NCBI GenBank assembly: GCA_022844205.1
Contig: JALHMF010000015.1
Coordinates: 1 to 45,457, forward strand
Direction: 5' to 3'
Length of the DNA stretch: 45,457 nucleotides
Origin: Xanthobacteraceae bacterium
Lineage (GTDB): Bacteria > Pseudomonadota > Alphaproteobacteria > Rhizobiales > Xanthobacteraceae
The translations under genes were made by a program, and so were the position numbers. How positions within the stretch are numbered: position 1 is the stretch's first letter; every line of letters starts with the position of its first letter. This document shows, piece after piece, positions 16,141 to 25,125 of this stretch. Under the pieces are notes generated by a model. It had not been told where the DNA came from, did not search any database, and was given only the letters and a program-made list of their open reading frames with translations.

Positions 16141-18513
16141 ATGAATGTAAAAGCAATCACTGATCCACTTAGTCCGGAAATGCTGCAAAAGCTGGATGCT
16201 TATTGGCGGGCGGCAAATTACCTCTCGGTCGGGCAGATTTATCTTTACGACAACCCACTACTAACAAAACCGCTCGCGCCAGCGCACATCAAGCCGCGCT
16301 TGCTCGGGCATTGGGGCACGACCCCGGGGCTTAACTTTATCTATGTCCACCTCAATCGGATCATCAAGAAATACGACCTGAACGTCATCAACATCACAGG
16401 ACCCGGCCATGGCGGGCCGGGCCTGGTCGCGAATGCGTACCTGGAGGGAACCTACAGTGAAGTCTATCCCGCCATCGCGCAAGATGAAGGCGGGATGAAG
16501 CGGCTATTCAAGCAATTCTCTTTTCCCGGCGGCATTCCGAGTCACGTCTCTCCTGAGACGCCCGGCTCAATTCATGAGGGAGGTGAATTGGGATACTCGC
16601 TGTCACACGCTTTCGGTGCGGCCTTCGACAACCCCGACCTGCTCGTTGCGTGCGTCGTCGGCGACGGCGAAGCGGAAACCGGCGCGCTCGCCACAAGCTG
16701 GCATTCAAACAAGTTTCTCAACCCCGTGCATGACGGCGCGGTGCTGCCTATCCTGCACCTGAATGGCTACAAGATTGCGGGGCCGACGGTGCTGGCCCGC
16801 ATTCCCCGCGACGAATTGGAAGCGCTCTTTCGTGGCTACGGTTACAAACCGTATTTCGTCGAGGGTGACGACCCGATCAAGATGCACCAGCTCATGGCCA
16901 CTACACTCGACGTTATCGTGGGCGACATTCAGCGCATCCAACGCGACGCGCGCGCGAACGGGTTCAAGAAGCGTCCGCACTGGCCCATGATAATCTTGCG
17001 CTCGCCGAAGGGCTGGACCGGCCCGAAGATCGTCGATGATAAACCGAACGAGGGCACGTTTCGCTCACATCAGGTGCCGATGAGCGAGATGAGCAATCCC
17101 GGCCATTTGGCGCTGCTCGAAAGCTGGATGAAGAGCTATCGTCCGGAAGAGTTGTTCGACGGGACTGGCAGGCTACGCTCCGAACTCGCGGAACTGGCGC
17201 CGGACGGCGAGCGCCGCATGAGCGCCAATCCGCATGCCAATGGCGGCATCCTGCTGCGCGACCTGAAGCTGCCCGATTTCACTGATTACGCGGTCGAGGT
17301 ACTGACGCCGGGGGCTAAAAGCGCTGAAGCCACCCGCGTCCAGGGTCAGTTCGTACGCGACGTAATTAGGCTGAACCTGAATAATTTCCGCGTGTTCAGC
17401 CCGGACGAAACGACCTCGAACCGCTGGGGCGCCGTATTCGAAGTGACGAATCGATGCTCGACCGCGGAGATCGATCCGCTCGATGACCACGTTGCACCCG
17501 ACGGCCGCGTGATGGAAATGCTGAGCGAGCACCAGTGCGAGGGCTGGTTGGAAGGTTATCTGCTCACGGGCCGCCATGGATTCTTTCCGAGCTACGAGGC
17601 GTTCATCCACATCGTCGATTCGATGTTTAACCAGCACGCGAAATGGTTGGAGGTGACGCGGAAACTTCCCTGGCGCCGCCCTATCGCCTCGTTGAACTAC
17701 CTGCTCACATCGCACGTCTGGCGTCAGGACAACAACGGTTTCACTCATCAAGACCCGGGCTTCATCGATCTCGTCGTGAACAAGAAAGCCGAAGTGATAC
17801 GCATCTATTTGCCCCCTGATACCAACACGTTGCTCTCTGTGACGGACCACTGTTTGCGGAGTCGCAATTACGTGAATGTCATCATTGCCGGCAAACAACC
17901 CTCCCCTCAGTGGCTCGCAATGGGCGCCGCCATCAAGCACTGCGCCGCAGGAATCGGAATCTGGTCCTGGGCGAGCAACGACGGGGGCGGCGAACCGGAC
18001 GTTGTCATGGCGTGCTGCGGCGACGTGCCCACGCTGGAAACCCTTGCCGCCGTCGAGTTGTTGCGAAAGCATTTCCCCGAATTGAAAGTCCGGGTGATCA
18101 ACGTGGTGGATTTGATGAAGCTCCAGTCGCCGAGCGAACACCCGCACGGCTTGAGCGATAAGGATTTCGACGCGCTTTTCACGACAAACAAGCCCGTGAT
18201 CTTTGCCTACCATGGCTATCCCACGTTGGTTCACAAACTGACGTATAACCGCACCAACCATCAGAACATTCATGTACACGGTTACAAAGAAGAAGGCACG
18301 ATCACCACCGCCTTCGACATGACCGTGCTGAACGACATGGATCGCTTTCACTTGGTGATGAACGTGGTCGATCGCCTTCCGCAGCTGGGTGCCAAGGGCG
18401 CCAACCTAAAACAGCAGCTCCAGGAAAAGCTCATCGAGCATAAGCATTATATCCGTGAGTATGGCGAAGATCTGCCGGAAATCCGAAACTGGCAGTGGGG
18501 CGCAACGAAGTGA
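16141..18513 (+). CDS. xfp: Phosphoketolase (xylulose 5-phosphate/fructose 6-phosphate)
   Basis: This 790-residue thiamine-diphosphate enzyme has the family length and motifs: GPGHGGPG near 85, [21 protein letters not shown] near 140, the ThDP/Mg motif [10 protein letters not shown] near 180, and [11 protein letters not shown] near 420. It splits xylulose 5-phosphate, and in many bacteria fructose 6-phosphate, with phosphate to acetyl phosphate plus glyceraldehyde 3-phosphate or erythrose 4-phosphate. With acetate kinase it yields ATP without oxygen or an electron acceptor. The start follows acetate kinase by 12 bp with a weak GAAAG. Its stop overlaps the next gene (GTGA). A 392-residue open frame on the opposite strand is only a by-product of codon bias. 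Confidence 0.95.
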   Translation: MNVKAITDPLSPEMLQKLDAYWRAANYLSVGQIYLYDNPLLTKPLAPAHIKPRLLGHWGTTPGLNFIYVHLNRIIKKYDLNVINITGPGHGGPGLVANAYLEGTYSEVYPAIAQDEGGMKRLFKQFSFPGGIPSHVSPETPGSIHEGGELGYSLSHAFGAAFDNPDLLVACVVGDGEAETGALATSWHSNKFLNPVHDGAVLPILHLNGYKIAGPTVLARIPRDELEALFRGYGYKPYFVEGDDPIKMHQLMATTLDVIVGDIQRIQRDARANGFKKRPHWPMIILRSPKGWTGPKIVDDKPNEGTFRSHQVPMSEMSNPGHLALLESWMKSYRPEELFDGTGRLRSELAELAPDGERRMSANPHANGGILLRDLKLPDFTDYAVEVLTPGAKSAEATRVQGQFVRDVIRLNLNNFRVFSPDETTSNRWGAVFEVTNRCSTAEIDPLDDHVAPDGRVMEMLSEHQCEGWLEGYLLTGRHGFFPSYEAFIHIVDSMFNQHAKWLEVTRKLPWRRPIASLNYLLTSHVWRQDNNGFTHQDPGFIDLVVNKKAEVIRIYLPPDTNTLLSVTDHCLRSRNYVNVIIAGKQPSPQWLAMGAAIKHCAAGIGIWSWASNDGGGEPDVVMACCGDVPTLETLAAVELLRKHFPELKVRVINVVDLMKLQSPSEHPHGLSDKDFDALFTTNKPVIFAYHGYPTLVHKLTYNRTNHQNIHVHGYKEEGTITTAFDMTVLNDMDRFHLVMNVVDRLPQLGAKGANLKQQLQEKLIEHKHYIREYGEDLPEIRNWQWGATK

Positions 18514-19121
18514 GCGGTAAGCCGCGTTTGCTCTCGCGCATTTACTTCATTCGACACGGCGAAACGGCTTGGTCGCTATCCGGCCAACATACGGGTCGAA
18601 CCGACATTCCGCTGAACGAACAAGGCGAGCAGGACGCTCGCAAGCTGGCATCACGGCTCCGCGTCGTGAGGTTTACCCGGGTGTTCACCAGTCCACTACA
18701 GCGCGCGCGGCGAACATGTGAATTGGCTGGGTTGGCTGAAGTTGCGGAAATCGAACCAGACCTGACAGAGTGGGACTACGGCGATTACGAGGGACAGCGC
18801 TCATTGGATACTCGTGAGAAGCGGCCCGGATGGAATCTCTTTCGGGACGGAGGCCTGCGCGGCGAATCGCCTGCTCAAATTTCCGAACGCGCAGATCGCC
18901 AGATTGCTCGACTCCGGTCGCTGGAGGGTAACATCGCCATCTTCTCGCATGGTCAACTTGGACGCGTCCTGGCTGCGCGTTGGATCGGATTGCCCGTAGG
19001 CCAAGCTCAGCACTTCGTTCTCAGCACAGCGTCCATCAGCATTGTCGGCTATGAGCACAATCTCGCCGAAGAACCCGCCATCCTCATGTGGAACGTCGTC
19101 TCAAGCGAATTGCCGGCTTAA
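18510..19121 (+). CDS. Histidine phosphatase (phosphoglycerate mutase-like)
   Basis: The GTG at 18510 overlaps the phosphoketolase stop and places the first conserved strand at the usual distance; a GTG five codons earlier is possible. The 203-residue protein has the catalytic RHG ([11 protein letters not shown]), the [12 protein letters not shown] helix, the catalytic acid region [11 protein letters not shown] and the second histidine in FSHGQLGR. It belongs to the small branch that contains sugar-phosphate and alpha-ribazole phosphatases as well as cofactor-dependent mutases. In this operon a sugar-phosphate phosphatase or a control valve on phosphorylated intermediates is more likely than glycolytic phosphoglycerate mutase. 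Its last gene position suggests an accessory role. After it, 19122-19337 holds no gene. Confidence 0.82.
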   Translation: MSGKPRLLSRIYFIRHGETAWSLSGQHTGRTDIPLNEQGEQDARKLASRLRVVRFTRVFTSPLQRARRTCELAGLAEVAEIEPDLTEWDYGDYEGQRSLDTREKRPGWNLFRDGGLRGESPAQISERADRQIARLRSLEGNIAIFSHGQLGRVLAARWIGLPVGQAQHFVLSTASISIVGYEHNLAEEPAILMWNVVSSELPA

Positions 19122-19337
19122 TACCACACCACGCGTCGCTAACAGCGATTATTAAAGAGCTCAATTGCCAAGGCGGAGCGAAAGCACGGAACCTTGGTCG
19201 TGCTGGCGATTACGCATTATGCATAAGGGCGCCATGTAACGCCTAGAGCATTTGCTGAGATCCCATCGACACCGTGAAAACCGATAGCATCAACACGGCC
19301 ATTGTGCTCGACGGTACACCCGTCGTGGCACGCTTGA

Positions 19338-21788
19338 TCACGATGCCGCCATCGCCGATGTGAGCGCAGGAGGTGGAGAAGATACGGTCGTAGGTTGAAC
19401 ACCGATGCCCGTTAGCTTGGTGCGCTTTAGCAACAGCGCATTGATCGCGACGATTGCCGAACTGCCGGACATGGCAATGGCGGCGATGGTTGGGCTAAGC
19501 AAAAACGGATACAGCACGCCAGCGGCCAGCGGAAAGGCAACGACGTTGTAGCCGACCGCCCAGTAGAGGTTCTGGTGCATTTTGCGGAGCGTCGCGTGGG
19601 ATAGCTCGATAGCGCCGACCACGTCGAACGGATCGCTCTTCATCAGCACGATGTCGGCGCTGTCCATCGCTACATCCGTGCCGGCGCCGATAGCAAAACC
19701 GACGTCGGCCTGGGTCAACGCTGGCGCGTCGTTTACACCGTCGCCGACCATGCCGACCTTCTTGCCTTGCGCCTGGAGCTCCTTGACCTTGCTCGCCTTG
19801 TCGCCGGGCAGCACATCAGCGAACACGCGGTCGATGCCAAGCCCCTTGGCGATGCGCTCCGCCGTGCCTTGGTTGTCGCCGGTCAGCATGATGACTTCAA
19901 CGCCCCGAGCGCGCAGTGCCTTGATCGCGTCGATCGCGGTTGGCCGCACTGCATCGGCGATGCTGATCAGACCGACGAGCTTGCCGCCCACCGCGAGGTG
20001 CACGACGGTGCGACCGGCACCCTGCAGTTCCTGTGATTTTGCGCCGAGCTCTCTGAGGTCAATTTTGTTCTCGGTCATCAGCCGTTGGTTGCCAAGCAAC
20101 GCGGTCTTTCCCTCCACTTCGGCCTGTGCGCCTTTGCCCTCGATGTTTTGAAAACCGGTCGCCTTTGGTGCCTGAATCTTCTCCGCCCGACGCAGGATCG
20201 CTTGCGCCAAGGGATGGTCCGAGCCTGCATCCACACTCGCCGCCACGGCCAGCAGTTGATCCTCGGTGGCGCCGTCAGCCGTCACGAGATCGATCACCTC
20301 GGGCTTACCCATCGTCAACGTACCTGTCTTGTCGAAAATGATGACGTCGAGCTTGGTTGCGTCCTCCAGCGCCGACGCATTCTTGAACAAGATACCGTTC
20401 TTGGCGCCGAGTCCGGTGCCGACCATGATCGCCATCGGGGTTGCGAGGCCAAGCGCATCGGGGCACGCGATCACAAAGACGGTGATCATGAGGCCAAGGG
20501 CGAACAGCAAGGGCTGGCCGATCACCCAGAACCAAACGACGAAAGTGAGCAGACCCACGACGACCGCGACCAAGACGAGCCACTGCGCCGCGCGATCGGC
20601 GAGGAGTTGCGACGGCGCTTTGGAGTTTTGCGCTTCCTGGACGAGCTTGACGATCTGAGCGAGCGCCGTTTCGGCGCCGACCTTGGTCGCTTTGTATTGG
20701 AAAGTCCCACTCTTGTTGATCGTCGCGCCGATTACCGTGTCGCCGGCTTTCTTGTCGACCGGCATCGACTCGCCCGTGAGCATGGATTCGTCGACCAGGG
20801 ACGTGCCTTCGGTGATGGTACCGTCAACTGGTATTTTATTACCTGGCCGGATCACGATCGTGTCGCCGGAAATGACTTCGGCGGTGGGAACCTCCACCTC
20901 CTTGCCATCGCGCAGCACATTGGCCTTCGGTGGCGCCAAATCCATGAGGGCGCGAATGGCTTCGGATGCACCTGCCCTCGCGCGCATTTCGAGCCAGTGT
21001 CCGAGCAGGATGAAGACCAGCAGGATAGCTGAAGCTTCGTAGAACTGCTGGCCACCATATATAAAGGTAGAGCCCACGCTGAACAGGTAACCGGTGCCGA
21101 CGCTGAGGACGACCAGCACCGCCATATTGGCGACCCCGTTACGGAGCGCACGATAGGCCGCAACGATGAAAGGCCAGACCGGGTAAAGAATTGCGGCGCT
21201 GGCTAAAACGAACAGGACGAGGTCCAGCCGCAGGCCAAATGGTGGCGGGATTCGAATGAAGTCCAAGCCCATCGGCGAGAAGAAGAAAATCGGCAAGCTG
21301 AAGGCGAGCGCGATCCAGAAGCGGTTGCGCATGTCTCGGGCCATGGCCTGCATGTCCAAGCCGGCGCCGTGCCCCATGTCGTGCGCCATGCTGTCGCCGT
21401 GGCTGGCTTTTACCGCGTGTTGAGGTGCAATCTTGCGTTCCGCATGGTCATCGTGTTTGGCCGTTAGTGTGGTGTCATGGGTAGCATGATGTATGGGACT
21501 CTCATGTCCCGTTGGTTGTAATGTCGCTGCTGCTTCGGAGGGTGGATACTCGGGTTCGCACACATGTTTGGGCACGAGTTCGCCGCTACAGTGGTAGCCG
21601 CACTCATGCACCGCGGCCTTGATCGTCTTGAGGGCGATAACCGTCTCGTCATAGACCACGGTTGCGCTGCCCGAGACATAATTCACATTAGCCCGTTCGA
21701 CCCCGCGCAATTTGGCAAGCTGTTTTTCCACTCCGTGCGCGCTCAATGCTGACAGCATGCCGCGCACTTCAATAACACTCGTGTTCAT
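19338..21788 (-). CDS. Copper-type P1B ATPase with CPD motif and degenerate metal-binding domain
   Basis: This 816-residue heavy-metal pump has the full P-type set: TGES (near 338), phosphorylation site Asp486 in [19 protein letters not shown] and an AIGAGTDVA tail. The ion-binding motif in the sixth helix is Cys442-Pro-Asp444, not CPC or CPH. The N-terminal HMA-like domain has lost its Cys pair ([13 protein letters not shown]); metal ligands there may instead come from two cysteines near residues 63-77 and a long His-rich linker (about 95-150). The CPD type recurs in alphaproteobacterial copper clusters, but its metal preference is not settled. It is followed, on the same strand, by nothing and preceded by small membrane and chaperone genes, so it is the last gene of a metal-export unit. 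Confidence 0.88.
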   Translation of the reverse strand: MNTSVIEVRGMLSALSAHGVEKQLAKLRGVERANVNYVSGSATVVYDETVIALKTIKAAVHECGYHCSGELVPKHVCEPEYPPSEAAATLQPTGHESPIHHATHDTTLTAKHDDHAERKIAPQHAVKASHGDSMAHDMGHGAGLDMQAMARDMRNRFWIALAFSLPIFFFSPMGLDFIRIPPPFGLRLDLVLFVLASAAILYPVWPFIVAAYRALRNGVANMAVLVVLSVGTGYLFSVGSTFIYGGQQFYEASAILLVFILLGHWLEMRARAGASEAIRALMDLAPPKANVLRDGKEVEVPTAEVISGDTIVIRPGNKIPVDGTITEGTSLVDESMLTGESMPVDKKAGDTVIGATINKSGTFQYKATKVGAETALAQIVKLVQEAQNSKAPSQLLADRAAQWLVLVAVVVGLLTFVVWFWVIGQPLLFALGLMITVFVIACPDALGLATPMAIMVGTGLGAKNGILFKNASALEDATKLDVIIFDKTGTLTMGKPEVIDLVTADGATEDQLLAVAASVDAGSDHPLAQAILRRAEKIQAPKATGFQNIEGKGAQAEVEGKTALLGNQRLMTENKIDLRELGAKSQELQGAGRTVVHLAVGGKLVGLISIADAVRPTAIDAIKALRARGVEVIMLTGDNQGTAERIAKGLGIDRVFADVLPGDKASKVKELQAQGKKVGMVGDGVNDAPALTQADVGFAIGAGTDVAMDSADIVLMKSDPFDVVGAIELSHATLRKMHQNLYWAVGYNVVAFPLAAGVLYPFLLSPTIAAIAMSGSSAIVAINALLLKRTKLTGIGVQPTTVSSPPPALTSAMAAS

Positions 21789-21845
21789 CGTGACTCCTTA
21801 GTCGTATTTATCTTCATTCAGGGAATCCGGATCGATGACATCATC

Positions 21846-22100
21846 TCAGCGCAGTCTTTTGCTCCAGAATTCCCACGCGATTCCATAGAGCGCTCCGAGT
21901 ACAAAACCAGCGACGGTGAACAACGCAAACCCCGTCAGGAAAGCGAGGGGACTACCGGAGATCGGCCATGGACTGGCCGGCGCAAGCGCATGAAGAAGTC
22001 CGTAGGGCGGAAACAAAGCATCGAAAATCGCGCATGAGATATATGCGACACCCAGAGTCGTCGCCAACGTAAATGCATGTATTTTCCAGACGTCAGTCAT
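21846..22100 (-). CDS. Small two-helix membrane protein, DUF5676-like
   Basis: The 84-residue protein has two hydrophobic helices (about 8-29 and 52-72) with a loop holding PPYGLLHALAP between them. This layout and the WEFWSKRL tail match DUF5676-type membrane proteins that accompany copper ATPases in alphaproteobacteria. A second, related one lies at 35410-35676. The start has AGGGAGGTCC upstream. It lies 57 bp before the CPD-type ATPase gene on the same strand and is probably co-transcribed. No function is established; it may assist the pump in the membrane. Confidence 0.65.
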   Translation of the reverse strand: MTDVWKIHAFTLATTLGVAYISCAIFDALFPPYGLLHALAPASPWPISGSPLAFLTGFALFTVAGFVLGALYGIAWEFWSKRLR

Positions 22101-22142
22101 GATGGACCTCCCTAAAGATTGTTGGTTCCATAAACGGCGCGG

Positions 22143-22268
22143 TTACTTGCCGCGTTTCTTCGTAGCGCGCTGTGGCTGACTGCCATGTCCACCGTGGCCG
22201 AACATATGCATCGCGATAAACCCCGCGATGAGCAGCACCCAGGCCCAGTTTTGTGAAAACCATTCCAT
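22143..22268 (-). CDS. Very small His/Met membrane protein (41 aa)
   Basis: This gene is below the usual size cut-off. An ATG with GGAG six bases upstream opens MEWFSQNWAWVLLIAGF, one membrane helix, followed by a metal-binding-looking stretch (AMHMFGHGGHG) and a basic tail (KKRGK). It has the same style as the DUF2933-like protein at 34621-34875. The gene sits between the CopZ-like and DUF5676-like genes, all on the minus strand, 42 bp before the latter. A role in binding copper at the membrane surface is inference. Confidence 0.6.
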   Translation of the reverse strand: MEWFSQNWAWVLLIAGFIAMHMFGHGGHGSQPQRATKKRGK

Positions 22269-22410
22269 GATTTTCTCCATCTACTCAGTTTAACTGTCGA
22301 TTGGCGATTTCACTGATCGATATCGGGTCGAGTCAGCGGCACATAAACGAATCCTTCAAGTCAGTTTGCCGCAGCGCTGATGCGTCTTCGTTCCTGGTTA
22401 TAGGTGCGAG

Positions 22411-22665
22411 CTAGCCGCAGCAGCCACTCTTGGATTTCTGACTGTGAGCGGCGTCGGTCACATCCACGCCGTAGCCCGCGACTTTCACGGCCGATTTCAG
22501 TTGATCGGGCGCGGTCAGTCGTTCGTCGTATTGCACCGTGGCTTCGCCAGTCGAGAGCGACACTTTTACATCGCCGACTCCGGGTATCGCCTTTAGGGCG
22601 TTCGCTACAGTTGTGGTGCAGCCGCCGCAAGTCATGCCTTTTACTTTCAGGAGTTCCGTTTGCAT
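22411..22665 (-). CDS. CopZ-like copper chaperone (HMA domain)
   Basis: The chosen start (MQTELL) has GAGG at a good distance; the longer frame runs into the truncated gene upstream. The 84-residue protein is one heavy-metal-associated domain with the metal site Cys13-Gly-Gly-Cys16 in KGMTCGGC and the usual pattern up to AGYGVDV. An added C-terminal GCCG gives a second Cys pair near residues 82-83. It should carry Cu(I) in the cytoplasm to the P-type ATPase encoded downstream, whose own HMA domain has lost its cysteines. The added pair may compensate; that is inference. Confidence 0.87.
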   Translation of the reverse strand: MQTELLKVKGMTCGGCTTTVANALKAIPGVGDVKVSLSTGEATVQYDERLTAPDQLKSAVKVAGYGVDVTDAAHSQKSKSGCCG

Positions 22666-22678
22666 GTGATGCCTCTTT

Positions 22679-22813
22679 TTAAGATTGAATAAAACTGCAC
22701 GGCGCTTCCAGTGGCCGCGCTCGCAGCCCGCCAGCAAATTGCGTTGTCAGCATGCCGACGCGCGCCTTCTCAATCATATCCCAGACGCGGGAGATGTCGT
22801 TCTGCTTCGCCAT
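22679..22813 (-). pseudogene. PNPOx-like (FMN split-barrel) stress protein, N-terminal fragment
   Basis: The frame starts MAKQNDISRVWDMIEK and continues RVGMLTTQFAGGLRARPLEA, the opening of general-stress pyridoxamine 5'-phosphate oxidase-like proteins of the split-barrel fold. Full members are about 150 residues. Here similarity ends near residue 37 and the frame stops seven codons later, just before the CopZ-like gene. It is therefore a 3'-truncated relic; the break lies around 22700. No IS end is visible at the junction, so a deletion is the likely cause. It could still be translated, but the flavin site is gone. Confidence 0.65.
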
Positions 22814-22843
22814 GTCACAGACCCTTATATCGCGTATATAGCG

Positions 22844-23125
22844 CTACTTGTTAGGATCTCCGGCTTTGGGAGCGTTCGATACTGGCGGACAATCGTTGCG
22901 CGCCTCGACGGATAGACCATGGCGCTGCACAGTCGGCGCAGCGGAGGTAGTATCCCCGCCAGCAGACGGCAGAATGGCGCTATTCTCAATGGGCTGAGAG
23001 TCCCACGAGCGTGCACCGCTGGCAGGAGCATGGCAATTGAGCAATTGCTTTTGCGCGCTGTCCTGCGCTTTTACCGATCCGCCCAATATCAGCACCGCTG
23101 CTACAAGCATAAATAATTTCGTCAT
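22844..23125 (-). CDS. Small exported hypothetical protein (93 aa)
   Basis: The start at 23125 has GGAGGA eight bases upstream, which is clear support. The product has a signal peptide (MTKLFMLVAAVLILGGSVKAQ) and a short mature part with two lone cysteines (LLNCHAP, NDCPPV) that could pair or bind metal. It is rich in Ser/Ala/Pro and shows no known fold. It lies upstream of the truncated PNPOx-like gene on the same strand. I do not recognise the family. Confidence 0.5.
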   Translation of the reverse strand: MTKLFMLVAAVLILGGSVKAQDSAQKQLLNCHAPASGARSWDSQPIENSAILPSAGGDTTSAAPTVQRHGLSVEARNDCPPVSNAPKAGDPNK

Positions 23126-23276
23126 CGCCAAGTCCTCCTTAAATCCGGATTGCAAGGCTAGGCCGCAACGGCCGCTTGGTCCAAGCAGCCGGGACAAATG
23201 GGTGCTCGGTACCCAACTCAAAAATCCCACTTTAGTTCCGGGCACCACATATAAAATTTGATTAAACAGACTATGA

Positions 23277-23969
23277 TCAGCACCAGCTAGCCTGGTCGCC
23301 AGCTGGCGCCCGCAATAATTCCTGAATGTTGACTTCGATGATCCGGAAGCCAACATCCCCGTAGAGCTTCTGGCGTCCCTCATTCAACACGAGGCTTGGA
23401 CTGCCTTCGATGCGCATCTTGTCGGCGTCTTGATAATCTGTAGCCAGTCTGGCAAATGCGGTTCCCTGGCGAATGCTTTTTTCAATCGCGTGTATATCAA
23501 CACCGAGAGCTTCAGCCAGTTCGCATTGGACATCCCAACGGGCGATGTCGCGGCAATCTCGGAAAAACCCGCAACGGAATGCCCACATCACCTGATCGAA
23601 GATCGATGTCGCCGATCCGCTTTCGGCTTCTATCTCTCGTTCCTGCTGCCAATGCTGGACCGCCATCATAAACAAATGCGCGCTTGCCGAAGTTAGCGGG
23701 CGCGTTTTCAGCCAGATTTCCGGATGGACTTCGATATGCGGGAATCGTTGCGCGACTGTTCGCAAATGCGAATTGAACCCGGCATATTCACCCTTGTCTT
23801 TCCAAGCCAAAGTGATCTTGCGCGCCGTATCGCCGAAGACAGAGCAGAACCGATAGTCCAATCGAACCGTGTTGCCGAATTTCTCCTTGACCGCATCGAT
23901 ACGGGCCTGCGCGGCATATGCCCAAATGCACAATACGTCAGAGAAATAGGAAATCTGGACGACGCTCAT
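23277..23969 (-). CDS. DsbA-family oxidoreductase (2-hydroxychromene-2-carboxylate isomerase type)
   Basis: The 230-residue protein begins VQISYFSDVLCIWAYAAQARID, the thioredoxin-fold start of the cytoplasmic DsbA/HCCA isomerase group. The active-site position has a single Cys (LCIWA) rather than CxxC. The cis-proline motif region is EGSPSLVLNEGRQKLYG near residue 200. A helical insertion lies in between, as the family expects. The protein ends in a free cysteine (ASWC). There is no signal peptide, so a cytoplasmic thiol or glutathione-linked role is likely. It stands alone, 150 bp from its minus-strand neighbours. Confidence 0.75.
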   Translation of the reverse strand: MSVVQISYFSDVLCIWAYAAQARIDAVKEKFGNTVRLDYRFCSVFGDTARKITLAWKDKGEYAGFNSHLRTVAQRFPHIEVHPEIWLKTRPLTSASAHLFMMAVQHWQQEREIEAESGSATSIFDQVMWAFRCGFFRDCRDIARWDVQCELAEALGVDIHAIEKSIRQGTAFARLATDYQDADKMRIEGSPSLVLNEGRQKLYGDVGFRIIEVNIQELLRAPAGDQASWC

Positions 23970-24137
23970 CTGATCGGCTCCCCTCTAACCGACATTCCCC
24001 AGATGGCCTGGGTCCCAAAGCGTCAAAGGCATTTAAACTATATTCGGCAATCAATGATGAAGACCACTCACCCGCCTAACTGCGTGACCGTTACGCGACA
24101 TCCACCACTGTGGCGGATGTCGCTGTCTGTCTTCCGC

Positions 24138-24401
24138 TTACTTCATCATGCCTTGGGCTTTTTCCATTTGCATCATGCAGCCCTTCTGATCCTTCTTCGC
24201 CATCATGTCCTTGGCCATGTCCATCTCCTTCATGACCGCCGTCTTCTTGCTGGCGTCCGTCATCTTCATCATGGAATCGTTCATTGTCTTCATGTGTGCC
24301 TCGGAGCAGTCCATGCTCGTCACGGGAGTTTGCGCAAAGGCCGGGACAGCAGCGAACAACACGGAAAGAGCGGCACAAGCGAGCGGATTAATCATCTTCA
24401 T
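24138..24401 (-). CDS. Exported Met-rich small protein (87 aa)
   Basis: A signal peptide (about residues 1-23, ending AFA) is followed by a short, helical mature protein. Of about 64 mature residues, some 16 are methionine, often paired (SMMKM, DMMAK, CMMQM, GMMK), with two cysteines (MDC, GCMM) and many lysines. Such Met-rich periplasmic proteins bind Cu(I) or Ag(I). AGGAA lies seven bases before the ATG. It is separated from the other copper genes by the DsbA-family gene and is probably a separate transcript. Confidence 0.7.
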   Translation of the reverse strand: MKMINPLACAALSVLFAAVPAFAQTPVTSMDCSEAHMKTMNDSMMKMTDASKKTAVMKEMDMAKDMMAKKDQKGCMMQMEKAQGMMK

Positions 24402-24611
24402 TGGTGTATTCCTTATGGATATTTATGATTGATTGGCCGTAACCTGATGAAACGCCATAGTCACAAGTTGGTTCCACGAAATAGAAAATTCTCACTCACA
24501 CGGAGATGCTGCCACAGCAGGCGACTTCTCCACTTGGCAGACATTCACGCGACATTCCGCCTGCTGGATCAAATACTTCCCGTGAGAAGCAATACGACGA
24601 GAAAAGACCCC

Positions 24612-24660
24612 TGTGTGTACCGAAAACCTCATCCGCCTGATGATTGTCAAGCTCTACGAC
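24612..24660. repeat. Insertion-sequence end remnant
   Basis: TGTGTGTACCGAAAAC (24612-24627) is the left end of the IS family seen three times in this window. The next bases up to about 24660 resemble the leader and first codons of copy B (CCTGATGATTG), then break off against an acetate kinase fragment. It is the scar of an insertion whose body was deleted. The stretch 24402-24611 holds no gene. Confidence 0.65.
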
Positions 24661-24893
24661 TGGTGTAAGGGCGCATACGAAGTCAATCCCTCTAGCTCAG
24701 CAGTGACTTTGTCGTCTAAGAATACGGGATGGGTATTTTTATCATAGCCGTGAACGACACGATGTCCGCAGCCATTCAGCTTACGATTTCCAAGACGGCT
24801 GACCGCATCAAACAATGAGTGAACGGCTGACTCATGATTGATATGCGTGGGCCAGCTTGATCTTTTTTCATTTGACGCTTGATGAACCGGCAA
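24654..24893 (-). pseudogene. Acetate kinase fragment
   Basis: The frame contains HESAVHSLFDAVSRLG, then GHRVVHGYDKNTHPVFLDD, then ELEGLTSYAPLHQ. This is the acetate kinase stretch that surrounds GHRVVHG and ends at the conserved APLHQP. Everything after is missing, because the frame meets the IS remnant at about 24660. The N-terminal NAGSSS strand is also absent, so both ends are lost. It follows a PRPP synthetase fragment, giving the order PRPP synthetase then acetate kinase on the minus strand. Confidence 0.8.
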
Positions 24894-24944
24894 TAAAAAT
24901 TAAATGGAGAGCGCTCAGTTCTCAGAAGCTCCCATTCGGCTCCT

Positions 24945-25125
24945 CTATTGCCGCTGCTGAAAAATCTTCTTAACTTCCTCGACCAAATGCGAGGTTATAT
25001 CAATGGCGTTCGTTGTATGTGGGACCGTGTTGCAGGTAGCAATTTTTGCTCCCATATCGGTAAGAATTTTGTCGTCCTGGTCAGCAAACAATCCGTGAAC
25101 CGCAACGCAAACCGGTGATAATGAC
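24945..25125 (-). pseudogene. Ribose-phosphate pyrophosphokinase, C-terminal fragment
   Basis: About 55 codons remain, reading PVCVAVHGLFADQDDKI, then ATCNTVPHTTNAIDI and a terminal helix (HLVEEVKKIF). This equals the end of the PRPP synthetase fold and aligns with PVCAVVHGVFAED and SSDSIPHESN in the intact gene at 29639-30673, but differs enough to be a paralogue rather than a recent copy. The 5' part was removed at the left end of IS copy B (25126). Confidence 0.8.

Noticed and set aside
17173-18351. Long open frame of 392 codons on the minus strand
   Set aside because: It lies wholly opposite the phosphoketolase gene, has His/Arg/Val-rich composition typical of antisense frames in GC-rich DNA, and has no family motif.
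19136-19148. Small hairpin (TCGCT-AAC-AGCGA) after the phosphoketolase operon, considered as a terminator
   Set aside because: The stem has only five base pairs and the following TTATTAAAG is not a proper U-run.
20085-21032. Open frame of 315 codons on the plus strand
   Set aside because: It is antisense to the CPD-type ATPase and has an antisense-like composition.
23724-24428. His/Leu-rich open frame of 234 codons on the plus strand
   Set aside because: It is antisense to the DsbA-family and Met-rich genes; the His runs again come from reversed ATG codons.
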